From Mycobacterium paraffinicum (GTDB lineage Bacteria > Actinomycetota > Actinomycetes > Mycobacteriales > Mycobacteriaceae), in the NCBI RefSeq assembly GCF_001907675.1, contig NZ_MPNT01000032.1, positions 1 to 64,000 of the forward strand: a stretch of DNA of 64,000 nucleotides. Reading direction: 5' to 3'. The notes under the pieces are model-generated. The model was not told the origin of the DNA, made no database searches, and saw only the letters and a list, made by a program, of their open reading frames with translations. Shown piece by piece: positions 34,995-43,655 of the stretch; position 1 is the first letter of the stretch, and each line of letters begins with the position of its first letter. The position numbers and the translations under genes were made by a program.

Positions 34995-36136
34995 CTGCGT
35001 GGCAACCCGAGCACCCGCTGGGCGGTGATGTTCTTGTTGATCTGGCTGGTACCCCCCGCGATGGTCAGCGAGCGCGACGTCAGTCGGTAGTTTGCCCACG
35101 GCGCGCCGGCTTCGGTCGTGCCCAGCACGTCGAAGCCGAGCGCGGCCATGTCCTGGCCGATCTCACCCCACACGGTCTTGGCGAGGCTGGCCGATCCGAG
35201 GGCGTCACCGCCATGCAGCGTGGCCGAGATCGACCGCTGGCACAGGATTTCCAGATACTTGATGCGCAGCGCGATTTCGCCAAGGCGCCGCAGCGTCACG
35301 GAGTCTTCGAGCGCAGCGGTGTGCGCGGCGATGTCGTCGGTCAATTCTTCGAGCCGCACCTGCATTTCGGCGTAGAGCCGGGCGGCCCCGGCCCGCTCAT
35401 GGCTGAGCGTGGTGGTGGCCACCTGCCAGCCCGCGTTCGGCGGACCGAGCAATGCGTCCGCCGGCACGCGCACGTCACGAAAGAAAACCTCGGCGAAATC
35501 GGCGTCGCCGTTGAGCGTCACTAGCGGACGTGCCTCGATGCCCGGCAATCTCATGTCGACGATCAGGCAGGAGATGCCCTTGTGCTTGGGCGCTTCGGGG
35601 TCGGTGCGCACGTAGAGCTGACACCAGTCCGCCCGATGCCCCAGCGACGTCCAGATCTTCTGGCCGTTGACGACGAAGTCGTCCCCGTCGCGCACCGCGC
35701 GGGTACGCAATGCGGCCAGATCGGACCCCGCCTCGGGTTCCGACATCCCCTGGCACCAGATGTCATCGGCGCGCATCATGCGGGGGAGCAGCGTGAGCTT
35801 CTGCGACTCGGTCCCGTATTGCATGATCGCCGGTGCGATGTTGTTCAGCCCAATGACGTTGAGCGGCATCGGGGCTCGGGCCCGCGTGGTTTCCTCGGTG
35901 TAGACGAGTTGCTCGAGAACCGTCGCTCCGCGGCCGCCGTACTCGCGAGGCCACGAAACCGCGGCCCAGCCCGCGTCGGACATCGTGGCGCTCCAGGCGC
36001 GCAGCATCTCGAAGGCGGCGTCATCGCGTCCGGCGGGCCGGCGGGCGGCCACCAGCTCGTCGGTCAGGTTCTTCGATAGCCAGTCGCGCAGCTCGACGCG
36101 GAACCGCTCAACTTCCGCCGGGTATGAAAAGTCCAC
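34991..36136 (-). CDS. Acyl-CoA dehydrogenase, subunit 2 of a pair
   Basis: A 381-residue acyl-CoA dehydrogenase: SWPREYGGRGATVLEQLVYT, flavin motifs MSEPEAGSDLA and QKIWTSLGHRADW, and the C-terminal AGGTSQINKNITAQRVLGLPR. Where single-chain enzymes keep a catalytic Glu this chain is divergent, so it probably pairs with the co-translated neighbour as an alpha2beta2 enzyme (the FadE26/27 and FadE28/29 arrangement). A decayed-looking copy of the operator lies about 50 bp upstream. Confidence 0.9.
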   Translation of the reverse strand: MDFSYPAEVERFRVELRDWLSKNLTDELVAARRPAGRDDAAFEMLRAWSATMSDAGWAAVSWPREYGGRGATVLEQLVYTEETTRARAPMPLNVIGLNNIAPAIMQYGTESQKLTLLPRMMRADDIWCQGMSEPEAGSDLAALRTRAVRDGDDFVVNGQKIWTSLGHRADWCQLYVRTDPEAPKHKGISCLIVDMRLPGIEARPLVTLNGDADFAEVFFRDVRVPADALLGPPNAGWQVATTTLSHERAGAARLYAEMQVRLEELTDDIAAHTAALEDSVTLRRLGEIALRIKYLEILCQRSISATLHGGDALGSASLAKTVWGEIGQDMAALGFDVLGTTEAGAPWANYRLTSRSLTIAGGTSQINKNITAQRVLGLPRR

Positions 36137-36186
36137 TTTTCCTTGTTTCCCTGGTGAATTTGCGACCTAGCCGGACTTTACGGTTG

Positions 36187-36200
36187 AGCGGATAGCCGGT
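36187..36200. promoter_or_regulatory. Degenerate cluster operator (acyl-CoA dehydrogenase promoter)
   Basis: AGCGGATAGCCGGT matches the motif in about 9 of 14 positions, but its flanks (CGGACTTTACGGT and GGTCAAC) match those of the good copy at 36328-36341, 27 of 33 bases overall. It appears to be a duplicated promoter segment whose core has mutated. Confidence 0.35.
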
Positions 36201-36224
36201 CAACAACGGCGGCGGCGCGCAGCG

Positions 36225-36300
36225 TCAGCCGAAGGTGCCGACGTTGCTCATCACCGCGTCCAGGCGCCCGAACGCACCGACGGCTCCTTGCCCTGATTGA
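36225..36300 (-). pseudogene. Fragment of a short-chain dehydrogenase gene
   Basis: On the minus strand this short stretch encodes GAVGAFGRLDAVMSNVGTFG then a stop. It resembles the SDR segment FGRLDxxVxNAG, with Ser-Asn-Val-Gly where Asn-Asn-Ala-Gly is normal. Nothing of the rest of an SDR is present. It is either a relic trapped between two promoter copies or chance. Confidence 0.3.
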
Positions 36301-36327
36301 CTGCGGTGGCACGGAACTTTACGGTGG

Positions 36328-36341
36328 AACAGATATTTGGT
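36328..36341. promoter_or_regulatory. Cluster operator copy 3 (VWA gene promoter)
   Basis: AACAGATATTTGGT in the flanks GGTGG and CAACGG, 32-45 bp before the VWA-protein start. Confidence 0.65.
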
Positions 36342-36372
36342 CAACGGAGTCCAGGCGGTTCGGAGGATGAAC

Positions 36373-38064
36373 GTGTCCACCGACGTTCGTGGTGACCGGT
36401 TGCCGGGCCTCGGCATGCTCGCGTCCGCTCTGGCGGGCCGAGCCGTGGCCGTCGTCCAACTGCGTCCGGGCGAACCACCATGGACCGACGGCCAGACCAT
36501 TCACATCGATGCGGGCGCGAGCCAGCGCCGGCAGCTCGAAGCCGTTGCCGTGCAGGCGTCGATGATCGCGGCCGGCAGCCTGGATCCGGACGTGATGCGC
36601 CGCCTGCTGCGCCGGCCCCGGGTGGCGCAGCGCTACCTGGCGGTGGAAGGGCACCGCGCGCTCGCCGCCAACGCCGGATTGCTGCCGGGCGTTCTGGCGT
36701 CCCTTGGTGACCGCGACACCGCGGGGCGCAGCGACTCGCCCGCCGCGTCGCTGCGGATTGCCCACCGGCGGGTGCCGATCGACGATCCCGCACCGGAATT
36801 CGGCGTCATCCGTCCCGCGAAGGTGCTGGCCGCGTCCGCCCGGGCGGTCGAACACCGGGACGGGGAGAGTGCCGAACATGTCCCGAGGAACCGGGATGCG
36901 GCGCATCTGGAGCAGCTGGACGATCGCGAGACCGACGATTCCGACGATCCCGACCTGTTCACCAGCCCGGTGGGTAGCGGCGGTCTCATCGGCAGGTGGC
37001 TCAAGAAGATGCTCTCGTCGGCGCGCAAGACCGGCAGCCGCGGGGGGCGGCCCGGCGCGGACACCCCGACGCACCGAACCAGCTCCGCCAACCGCGGGTC
37101 GCAGGCGGTGGCGTCGCTGGCCACCGCGCCGAGCGGGGAGGGCCAGGACCGGCCGGCGTCCACCGACGGCGTCACGTATCCGGAATGGGACGCCGGACGC
37201 AGGGTGTACCGGCCGGCGTGGTGCACCGTGCGCGAGGTCGAGGCCGAGATCAAACCGGAGGCGATGCACGCGATCGAAGCGGCGATCAGTGTGCGGCGCC
37301 CGCTGTCACGGCTCGGGATGGGCCTGCTCCGCCGCCACCGGCAGCCGCAGGGCGACGACATCGACATCGACGCGGCGGTCGAGGCCCGCGTCGAAGTGCT
37401 GGCGGGGTCGGTGCCCGACGAGGCGGTGTACCTCGACAGCCTGCGGCGCCGGCGGGACCTGTCGGCGCTACTGCTGCTCGATGTGTCGGGCTCGGCCGCG
37501 GAGCCCGGCACGGTCGGGCGCACGGTGCACGAGCACCAGCGCACGGCGGTCGCCAACCTCACGGTCGCGCTGCATGACTTGGGGGACCGGGTGGCGCTCT
37601 ACGCCTACTACTCGCAGGGCCGGCGCGCGGTGAACATGGTGCCGGTCAAGCGATTCGACGACCACCTCGACGCCAGGGTCATGCGGCGGCTCAATAGCCT
37701 TGAGCCGGGCGCGTATTCGCGCCTGGGCGCGGCCATCCGGCACGGGTCGGCGGTGCTGGAGGCGCGCGGCGGTACGTCGCGTCGGCTGCTGGTGGTGCTC
37801 TCCGACGGACTGGCCTACGACCACGGCTACGAGCGGGCCTACGGCGCCGCCGATGCGCGGCGCGCCTTGACCGAGGCCCGTCGCCGCGGCACCGGCTGCG
37901 TCTGCCTGACCATCGGCGCGGGCACCGACGTGCAGTCGCTGCGGCGGGTGTTCGGTAGCGCCGCGCACGCGACGATCGCGCGCCCGGACCAACTCGCGGG
38001 CGTGATCGGCCTGCTGTTCCGGTCCGCGCTGCGTTCGGCCGAGGTTCGGCGCCGAGTGTCATGA
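36373..38064 (+). CDS. VWA-domain protein, NorD/CobT-like (metalloenzyme activation partner)
   Basis: About 563 residues: an N-terminal globular part (residues 1-200), an Arg/Gly/Pro-rich linker (about 220-260), and a C-terminal von Willebrand A domain with the MIDAS motif LLDVSGSA near 370, later Thr/Asp contacts and VVLSDGLAYDHGYERAYG. It is the VWA partner of the MoxR ATPase encoded next, as in NorD-NorQ and CbbO-CbbQ, where the pair remodels a metalloenzyme. GTG 36373 is preferred (GGAGG 6 nt upstream); ATG 36367 is immediately beside that site. Cytoplasmic. An operator copy precedes it. Confidence 0.82.
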   Translation: MSTDVRGDRLPGLGMLASALAGRAVAVVQLRPGEPPWTDGQTIHIDAGASQRRQLEAVAVQASMIAAGSLDPDVMRRLLRRPRVAQRYLAVEGHRALAANAGLLPGVLASLGDRDTAGRSDSPAASLRIAHRRVPIDDPAPEFGVIRPAKVLAASARAVEHRDGESAEHVPRNRDAAHLEQLDDRETDDSDDPDLFTSPVGSGGLIGRWLKKMLSSARKTGSRGGRPGADTPTHRTSSANRGSQAVASLATAPSGEGQDRPASTDGVTYPEWDAGRRVYRPAWCTVREVEAEIKPEAMHAIEAAISVRRPLSRLGMGLLRRHRQPQGDDIDIDAAVEARVEVLAGSVPDEAVYLDSLRRRRDLSALLLLDVSGSAAEPGTVGRTVHEHQRTAVANLTVALHDLGDRVALYAYYSQGRRAVNMVPVKRFDDHLDARVMRRLNSLEPGAYSRLGAAIRHGSAVLEARGGTSRRLLVVLSDGLAYDHGYERAYGAADARRALTEARRRGTGCVCLTIGAGTDVQSLRRVFGSAAHATIARPDQLAGVIGLLFRSALRSAEVRRRVS

Positions 38065-38116
38065 CACGGCATGGAGATCGACCCTCGAACACAAACGCGC
38101 TCGTCAGTCGACTTGA

Positions 38117-38130
38117 AACAAATATCTGTT
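38117..38130. promoter_or_regulatory. Cluster operator copy 4 (MoxR promoter)
   Basis: AACAAATATCTGTT (reverse orientation AACAGATATTTGTT), 44-57 bp before the MoxR start and 53 bp after the VWA stop. Its presence between the two genes suggests that the ATPase has its own promoter. Confidence 0.65.
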
Positions 38131-38173
38131 CCACGATAGGCTCCATTCACCGTGGGTTAGCAGAGGGGACGCT

Positions 38174-39019
38174 ATGGCCAACGAGTCCGGGCTGGTGCAC
38201 CGCAACGGCGCGATGCCCGAGGCCGACGGGTCGCGCCCGTACTACAAGGCGATCGGCGGTGAGGAAGCCATCTTCGAGGCGGCGTACCGCCAGGGTCTGG
38301 CCCTCGTCTTGAAGGGGCCCACGGGCTGTGGCAAGACGCGTTTCGTCGAGGCGATGGCCCATGATCTCGGCCGGCCACTCATCACCGTCGCCTGCCATGA
38401 CGACCTGACCACGGCCGACCTGGTCGGCCGGTACCTGCTGCAGGGCGATGAAACCGTGTGGGTGGACGGCCCGCTGACGCGGGCGGTGCGCGTAGGCGCG
38501 ATCTGCTACCTCGACGAGGTGGTGGAGGCCCGGCAGGACACCACCGTGGTCTTGCATCCACTCGCGGATCACCGGAGGCAGTTGCCGATCGAGCGTCTCG
38601 GCATCACGCTGGACGCGGCGCCCGGGTTCGGCCTGGTGGTGTCCTACAACCCCGGTTACCAGAGCGTGCTCAAAGACCTCAAGGATTCCACTCGCCAGCG
38701 GATGGTCGCCATCGAATTCGATTTCCCCGCAGCCGATGTCGAAGAGGGCATCGTCGCACACGAGGCCGGTGTGGACGACGCCACCGCAGCGGAGCTGGTG
38801 CGCTTGGGGCAGGCCATCCGCCGGTTGGAAACCGGCGGCCTGCGCGAGGTCGCTTCGACCCGCGTGCTGATCGCCGCGGGCAGGCTGGTGGCAGAAGGAC
38901 TCACCATGCGGGAGGCAGCCCGTGCCGCGATCGCGGGACCGCTCACCGACGACGTCGCGGTGGGCAGGGCGCTGGGCGAGATGATCGAGATCTATCTGGG
39001 CGAGCGGGCGAATGATTGA
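38174..39019 (+). CDS. MoxR-type AAA+ ATPase (NorQ/CbbQ/NirQ group)
   Basis: A 281-residue AAA+ ATPase: Walker A GPTGCGKT at 48-55, Walker B ICYLDEV at 110-116, sensor region [13 protein letters not shown], and Arg fingers in [17 protein letters not shown], with a C-terminal helical extension as in CbbQ/NorQ. It works with the VWA protein to insert or activate a metal centre of a target enzyme; candidates here are the P450 or the AveC-like membrane protein, both speculative. The ribosome site is AGAGGGGA before ATG 38174. Confidence 0.92.
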   Translation: MANESGLVHRNGAMPEADGSRPYYKAIGGEEAIFEAAYRQGLALVLKGPTGCGKTRFVEAMAHDLGRPLITVACHDDLTTADLVGRYLLQGDETVWVDGPLTRAVRVGAICYLDEVVEARQDTTVVLHPLADHRRQLPIERLGITLDAAPGFGLVVSYNPGYQSVLKDLKDSTRQRMVAIEFDFPAADVEEGIVAHEAGVDDATAAELVRLGQAIRRLETGGLREVASTRVLIAAGRLVAEGLTMREAARAAIAGPLTDDVAVGRALGEMIEIYLGERAND

Positions 39020-39047
39020 CGCTCTAAACCGCCGCAGCTAGGGTCTG

Positions 39048-39061
39048 AACAAATATTTGGT
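39048..39061. promoter_or_regulatory. Cluster operator copy 5 (binding-protein promoter)
   Basis: AACAAATATTTGGT with the flanks TG and TACATC, 37-50 bp before the binding-protein start. AT-rich in a GC-rich context, so it stands out. Confidence 0.65.
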
Positions 39062-39097
39062 TACATCAATCGGCGCGCGTGAAGTTCGGGAGGTCGG

Positions 39098-40210
39098 ATG
39101 TCCTACGAGAGCAGCGCCGAGCCGATCAAGGTCGGCTACCTGATGGACTTCACCCTGCCGCCGGGATTCCCCGAGGAACTGATGGCGAGTTTCACGCGGT
39201 GCTTCGACCTCATCTTCGAAGAAGCTCTTGAACAGGGCCTGATCGATCGCCCCGTGCAGATGATCTACCGCGAAGTGGAGGGCCTGCCCAAAGGTTCGGT
39301 CAAGGCCGTGATCGACGCATTCCGGGAACTCGTCGACGAGGGCTGCCTGGTGGTCTTCGGGCCGCACATCACCGACAACTGCGTGCCGACCCGCGAGGCG
39401 ATCGAGGAGCGGTTCAAGGTGCCGGCGATCAGCGTCACCGGCACCGACGACTGGCTGGGCGAATGGACCTTCGCGTTCCCGCAGGGGTCGATGACCGACG
39501 AGCCGATCTTCATCGCCGACCTCGTCGCCAAACGCGGACTCTCCGAAATCGGTGTTCTCGTGGAGCAGAACCTGATCGGCGAGAGTTATCTGAAGAACCT
39601 GCGAACCGCATGCCGCCGCAAGGGCATTCGCATCGTCGCGGAGGCGGCGATCGCCCAGACCGCGCATGACATCAACGACGCCGTCCGCACGCTGCACGAT
39701 GCCAAGTCCGAGGCGGTCGTGCATCTGGGGTTTGGCTTCGGCATCGTCTTCATCAATCCCGCTCTACAGGCCGTGGATTGGGATCCGCCGCGTTTCGCCA
39801 CCACCGCATTCCAGAACGCCTGGGTGAACCCGATCATGTGGAACGCATTCATGGGCTGGGTCGGGGTCGACCAGTACGACGAGGAGAACCGGCTCGGCCA
39901 GGACTTCCTCGACCGTTACGCGCAGAAGTACGACGGCAGCCGGCCCGAGTATTGCGTGTCGGTGGTCAACCATGACGTTGCCGCCACCCTCGTCCGCGCG
40001 TTTTCCGATGCCCACCCGCTCAGCCCCCGCGGCGTCAAAGAGGCGCTGGAGCGGGTCAAGATGATGCCCGCCGCTTCGGGCGCGCCCGGCACGCGCGTTT
40101 CCTTCGGGAAGTGGACGCGCCGCGCGTGGATGGGCGCAGGCTACCTGGTGGCCCGGACCCTGGACGCCGACGGCACCAATTCGCACCTGGTCGATCGCTT
40201 CGGGGAGTGA
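39098..40210 (+). CDS. Type I periplasmic-binding-fold protein without signal peptide
   Basis: A 370-residue protein of the Leu/Ile/Val- and amide-binding (AmiC-like) family: VGYLMDFTLPPG at the start, VVFGPHITDNCVPTREAIEE, ISVTGTDDWLGEWTFAFPQG, GVLVEQNLIGESY, and a C-terminal GTRVSFGKWTRRAWMGAGY. There is no signal peptide or lipobox at its start, and no ABC permease or ATPase gene is nearby, so it is probably a cytosolic ligand sensor or chaperone rather than a transporter part. Operator copy 5 precedes it and the AveC-like gene follows after 13 bp. Confidence 0.85.
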   Translation: MSYESSAEPIKVGYLMDFTLPPGFPEELMASFTRCFDLIFEEALEQGLIDRPVQMIYREVEGLPKGSVKAVIDAFRELVDEGCLVVFGPHITDNCVPTREAIEERFKVPAISVTGTDDWLGEWTFAFPQGSMTDEPIFIADLVAKRGLSEIGVLVEQNLIGESYLKNLRTACRRKGIRIVAEAAIAQTAHDINDAVRTLHDAKSEAVVHLGFGFGIVFINPALQAVDWDPPRFATTAFQNAWVNPIMWNAFMGWVGVDQYDEENRLGQDFLDRYAQKYDGSRPEYCVSVVNHDVAATLVRAFSDAHPLSPRGVKEALERVKMMPAASGAPGTRVSFGKWTRRAWMGAGYLVARTLDADGTNSHLVDRFGE

Positions 40211-40223
40211 GGCGGACAAAGAC

Positions 40224-41366
40224 ATGAGCACTGATCAATCCGCACCGCTTGTCGCACAACACGATCCGGCACCCCGGCGAGGTCCCGAGAAGCAAAGCTG
40301 GGGCGGCTGGATCGCGGCGGTCGCGCTCGCCGCATTCGCGCTCTTTTTCATCGCGAACTGTCGCGTCGCCCTGGACCCGCGCGTCGCCAACCCGAACGTG
40401 CGGGGGCGGCCCCGTCCGGTGAGGTTCATCTTCGGGCTGGACTACATCACCTTCCTGCACATCTCGACCGTCATCATGCTGCTCGTCCTGCTCGTGGTCT
40501 TCATCCGGGGTTGGCGGCGCAACCCGGGCAGCCCGGTGATGCTGATGTTCCTGTGCACCACGCTGATCGTGTGGCAGGACCCGATCATGAACTGGTCCCC
40601 GTTCGCGGTGTACAACCCCGATCTCATTCACTGGCCGGAGTCCTGGCCGCTGGTCTCGCTGTCGCCGACCGTCGAGCCGTTCGTCGTATTCGGTTACGTC
40701 ACCTTCTATTTCGGACCGTACTTCCCGGCCGTCTGGATTCTGCGCAAACTGCAGGCCAAGTACGGGCCGACGGCGTTCGTGTCGCGGCACCCGTTGGTCA
40801 GCCTGGGCGTGCTGACCTGTGCGATCGGCTTCGTCTTCGACGCCTGGTTGGAAATCCAGCTCGTCCACATGGGCATGTACATCTACTCGCAGGTGATTCC
40901 GTGGGGCTCGGTGTTCACCGGGACGACCTTCCAGTTCCCGCTGATCTGGGAGTCGTTCTCGGTGACGTTCGTGATGGTTCCGGCGGCGATACTGTGCTAC
41001 CGCGACGACACCGGTAAATCGGTGGGCGAGAAGCTGGCCGCGAAGGCCCGGATCTTCCCGACCCGTCCGGTGCTCGGCACGTTCCTGGTGATGTTCGCCA
41101 TCATCAACGTGTCCTACTTCGCTTACGGGGCGTGGTTCTGGGTCATCAAGGTCAGCCACGCGGCGACCTCCGTCGCGTGCCCGTGGCCCTATCCAGAGGC
41201 GAAAGTGTATGACCCGCAAGGCTATTACCAGCAAGCTGGCGCGCAGGGCCCTTACTCCGTAGGCATCTGGTCGACCTGGGCAAGCGGCGAGCCCAAGGGG
41301 CGGCCTCATGTCGACCCGCCACCGCCGGGCGTGGGCGCCTGCGCAACCCCGAGCCCGCATGGCTGA
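40224..41366 (+). CDS. AveC-like integral membrane protein
   Basis: A 380-residue protein with about seven membrane helices, e.g. GWIAAVALAAFALFFIA, FLHISTVIMLLVLLVVFI, VVFGYVTFYFGPYFPAVWIL, LVSLGVLTCAIGFVFDAWL and VLGTFLVMFAIINVSYFAYG. It resembles the AveC family, named after the Streptomyces avermectin spiroketal cyclase/dehydratase. The mycobacterial members are uncharacterised and I do not assume spirocyclase activity. Conserved-looking polar positions inside helices (His, Asp, Glu in FDAWLEIQLVHMG) could bind a metal. It overlaps the next SDR by 8 bp. Confidence 0.75.
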   Translation: MSTDQSAPLVAQHDPAPRRGPEKQSWGGWIAAVALAAFALFFIANCRVALDPRVANPNVRGRPRPVRFIFGLDYITFLHISTVIMLLVLLVVFIRGWRRNPGSPVMLMFLCTTLIVWQDPIMNWSPFAVYNPDLIHWPESWPLVSLSPTVEPFVVFGYVTFYFGPYFPAVWILRKLQAKYGPTAFVSRHPLVSLGVLTCAIGFVFDAWLEIQLVHMGMYIYSQVIPWGSVFTGTTFQFPLIWESFSVTFVMVPAAILCYRDDTGKSVGEKLAAKARIFPTRPVLGTFLVMFAIINVSYFAYGAWFWVIKVSHAATSVACPWPYPEAKVYDPQGYYQQAGAQGPYSVGIWSTWASGEPKGRPHVDPPPPGVGACATPSPHG

Positions 41367-42351
41367 GCCGCGCACCGTCGTCATCACCGGCGCGTCCCGG
41401 GGTCTGGGGTTCGCGTCCGCGGTGCGCCTGTACCGCGAAGGGTGGCGGGTGGTCGCGGCGATGCGGACGCCCGACCGTGGGATGCCGCTGCTAAGACAAG
41501 CGACGGGCGCCGGCGAAGGCGACGACCTGCTGATTGGCGTGCAGCTCGACCTGCTCGACCCCGCGTCGATCGCCGCGGCGGCCAAGGCCATCGACGAGGC
41601 CGTCGGGGCGCCCTACGGGCTGGTGCACAACGCCGGGATCTCCGCGGCCGGGATGGTCGAGGAGACCGACATGGTCCTGTGGCAGAACATGTTTGCCACC
41701 AGTGTGCTTGGGCCCGTCGCGTTCACCCAGGCCCTGCTGCCCTCGATGCGGGCGGCCGGCCAGGGGCGGATCGTCCTGGTGTCCAGCGCCGCAGGAGTGC
41801 GCGGACAGCCGGCCACCGCGCCGTACTCGTCGGCCAAGGGCGCCCTGGAGCGCTGGGGGGAGTCGATGGCGGGCGAGATCGCGCCCTTCGGTCTGGGTGT
41901 CACCGTCTTGGTCGCCGGCATGTACGACACCGAGATCATCACCGACGCGGGAACCACCGACAATCGCGACTTCGGCGGTCCGTACGCCCGGCTGCACAAC
42001 ACCATGAACAGCCGGGGAAGGGCCGCGATGAGATTGGCCCGGCCGCCCGAGCGGTTCACTGACGGCCTGCTCAAAGCGCTGCAGGACCAGGGGGCTTTCC
42101 GCCGCCGCGGCGTCGGGCCGGACGCGTCGATGCTGTTGGTAGCCAACAGGATCCTGCCGGCTTCCGGCATGCACCACATGTCGCGGTTGGCGCTCGGGAT
42201 ACCGAGGCAGGGCTCGATGCGGGGTGGGGCGTGGCCGTTGACGGCCGCCCAACGGGCGATGGTAATCGCGGCGCGTGTTTTGCCGCAGCCGGTGCTGCAA
42301 CGCCTGGCTGGGCTGGTGGCGAAGCGCCGCGACGGAAACGAGGGGAAATAG
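41359..42351 (+). CDS. Short-chain dehydrogenase/reductase
   Basis: A 330-residue SDR: cofactor motif ITGASRGLGFASAVRL, NNAG-equivalent LVHNAGISAAG, catalytic Ser in VLVSSAAGVRG and Tyr-Lys in PYSSAKGALERW. The C-terminal 80 residues extend beyond the usual 250-residue fold. ATG 41359 overlaps the end of the AveC-like gene, and its stop overlaps the P450 start by 1 bp, so the three are co-translated. Confidence 0.88.
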   Translation: MAEPRTVVITGASRGLGFASAVRLYREGWRVVAAMRTPDRGMPLLRQATGAGEGDDLLIGVQLDLLDPASIAAAAKAIDEAVGAPYGLVHNAGISAAGMVEETDMVLWQNMFATSVLGPVAFTQALLPSMRAAGQGRIVLVSSAAGVRGQPATAPYSSAKGALERWGESMAGEIAPFGLGVTVLVAGMYDTEIITDAGTTDNRDFGGPYARLHNTMNSRGRAAMRLARPPERFTDGLLKALQDQGAFRRRGVGPDASMLLVANRILPASGMHHMSRLALGIPRQGSMRGGAWPLTAAQRAMVIAARVLPQPVLQRLAGLVAKRRDGNEGK

Positions 42352-43565
42352 TGGAACAGCTTTTCGACGATCTGGAGGACTTCGGCGCCTTCGACGACGC
42401 GGTCTCCGGCGACGTGCGCGACCCGTACACGGAACTGGCGCGGCTGCGCCGCGAGGAGCCCATCCAGCGCCTGGACGTCTCCGGGATGCCGCACGAGGAA
42501 TCCAAGCCGGTCTTCATCGTCTACCGCCACGAGGAAGCCCAGCAGATGCTGCGCGATAACCAGACGTTCTCGTCGGCGGCCGTCATCGCCGCGTTCGGGC
42601 CGGTGCTGGGGGAGCGCGTCATGCTCGGCATGGACGAACCGGTGCACGGCCGGCTGCGGTCACTGGTGTCAAAGGCGTTCTCGCAGAAGGCGTTGACGCG
42701 CTGGGAAGACGAGCTCGTCGGACGGGTGGGCAACCGCCTGATCGACAAGTTCGCGGCGAACGGCAAGGCCGACCTGGTCAAGGAATTCACCTTCGACTAC
42801 CCCAGTCAGATCATCGCGGGCCTGCTGGGCTTGCCGGTGGAGGACTATCCCCAGTTCCAGCGGTGGTCGATCTCCTTGCTCAGCTGGATCCTGAACCCCG
42901 AACGCGGCCTCGCCGCCTCGGCTGCGCTCTGCGAGTACTTCGCACCGATCCTGCAGGCCCGACGGGCCGAGCCCAAGGATGACCTGATCAGCGCGCTGGC
43001 CCAGGCCGAGATCGACGGGGAGAAGCTCGAGGACGAGGAGATCTACTCGTTTTTGCGGCTGCTGCTGCCCGCCGGGGTCGAGACGACGTACCGGTCGCTG
43101 GGCAGCCTGCTGCTCGCGCTGCTGTCGAATCCCGCCCAGCTGGAAGCCATCCGTGCGGACCGGTCGCTGCTGCCGCAGGCGATCGAGGAGGGGGTGCGCT
43201 GGGAACCGCCGCTGCTGACCATCACCCGGGTGGCGACCCGCGACACCGAACTCGGCGGGGTGCCGATACCGGAAGGCTCGACGGTGATGCCGATGCTGGG
43301 CTCCGCCAACCGGCAGGAAGACCGTTACCCCGATCCGGACACGTTCGACATCTTTCGGCAGACCAGGGCCCACCTGGGTTGGGGGCATGGCGTGCACGTC
43401 TGTCTCGGCATGCACCTGGCGCGGCTGGAAATGCGCACCGCCGTCAACCTTTTGCTCGACCGCCTGCCGAACCTGCGGCTCGACCCCGACGCGGACGACC
43501 CGCACATCCGCGGGCAGGTTTTTCGTTCGCCGACCTCGGTGCCGGTGCTGTTCGACCCCCAATGA
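42351..43565 (+). CDS. Cytochrome P450 (catabolic cluster)
   Basis: A 404-residue P450: I-helix motif AGVETT at about 241-246, ExxR in EEGVRWEPP, and haem loop HLGWGHGVHVCLGMHLAR with the ligand Cys near 351; Trp replaces the usual Phe at the loop start. The GTG at 42351 overlaps the SDR stop TAG. It would hydroxylate the cluster's substrate. The electron partners are not encoded nearby. Confidence 0.93.
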   Translation: MEQLFDDLEDFGAFDDAVSGDVRDPYTELARLRREEPIQRLDVSGMPHEESKPVFIVYRHEEAQQMLRDNQTFSSAAVIAAFGPVLGERVMLGMDEPVHGRLRSLVSKAFSQKALTRWEDELVGRVGNRLIDKFAANGKADLVKEFTFDYPSQIIAGLLGLPVEDYPQFQRWSISLLSWILNPERGLAASAALCEYFAPILQARRAEPKDDLISALAQAEIDGEKLEDEEIYSFLRLLLPAGVETTYRSLGSLLLALLSNPAQLEAIRADRSLLPQAIEEGVRWEPPLLTITRVATRDTELGGVPIPEGSTVMPMLGSANRQEDRYPDPDTFDIFRQTRAHLGWGHGVHVCLGMHLARLEMRTAVNLLLDRLPNLRLDPDADDPHIRGQVFRSPTSVPVLFDPQ

Positions 43566-43655
43566 CCAGGCCCGTAAGGGTTGTCCCTTGCCAATCGGCT
43601 AGTTTCCGGTAAGGCTCTCTGTAGCCCCTCAACGACTCAGAAGAGAGTGACAAAC

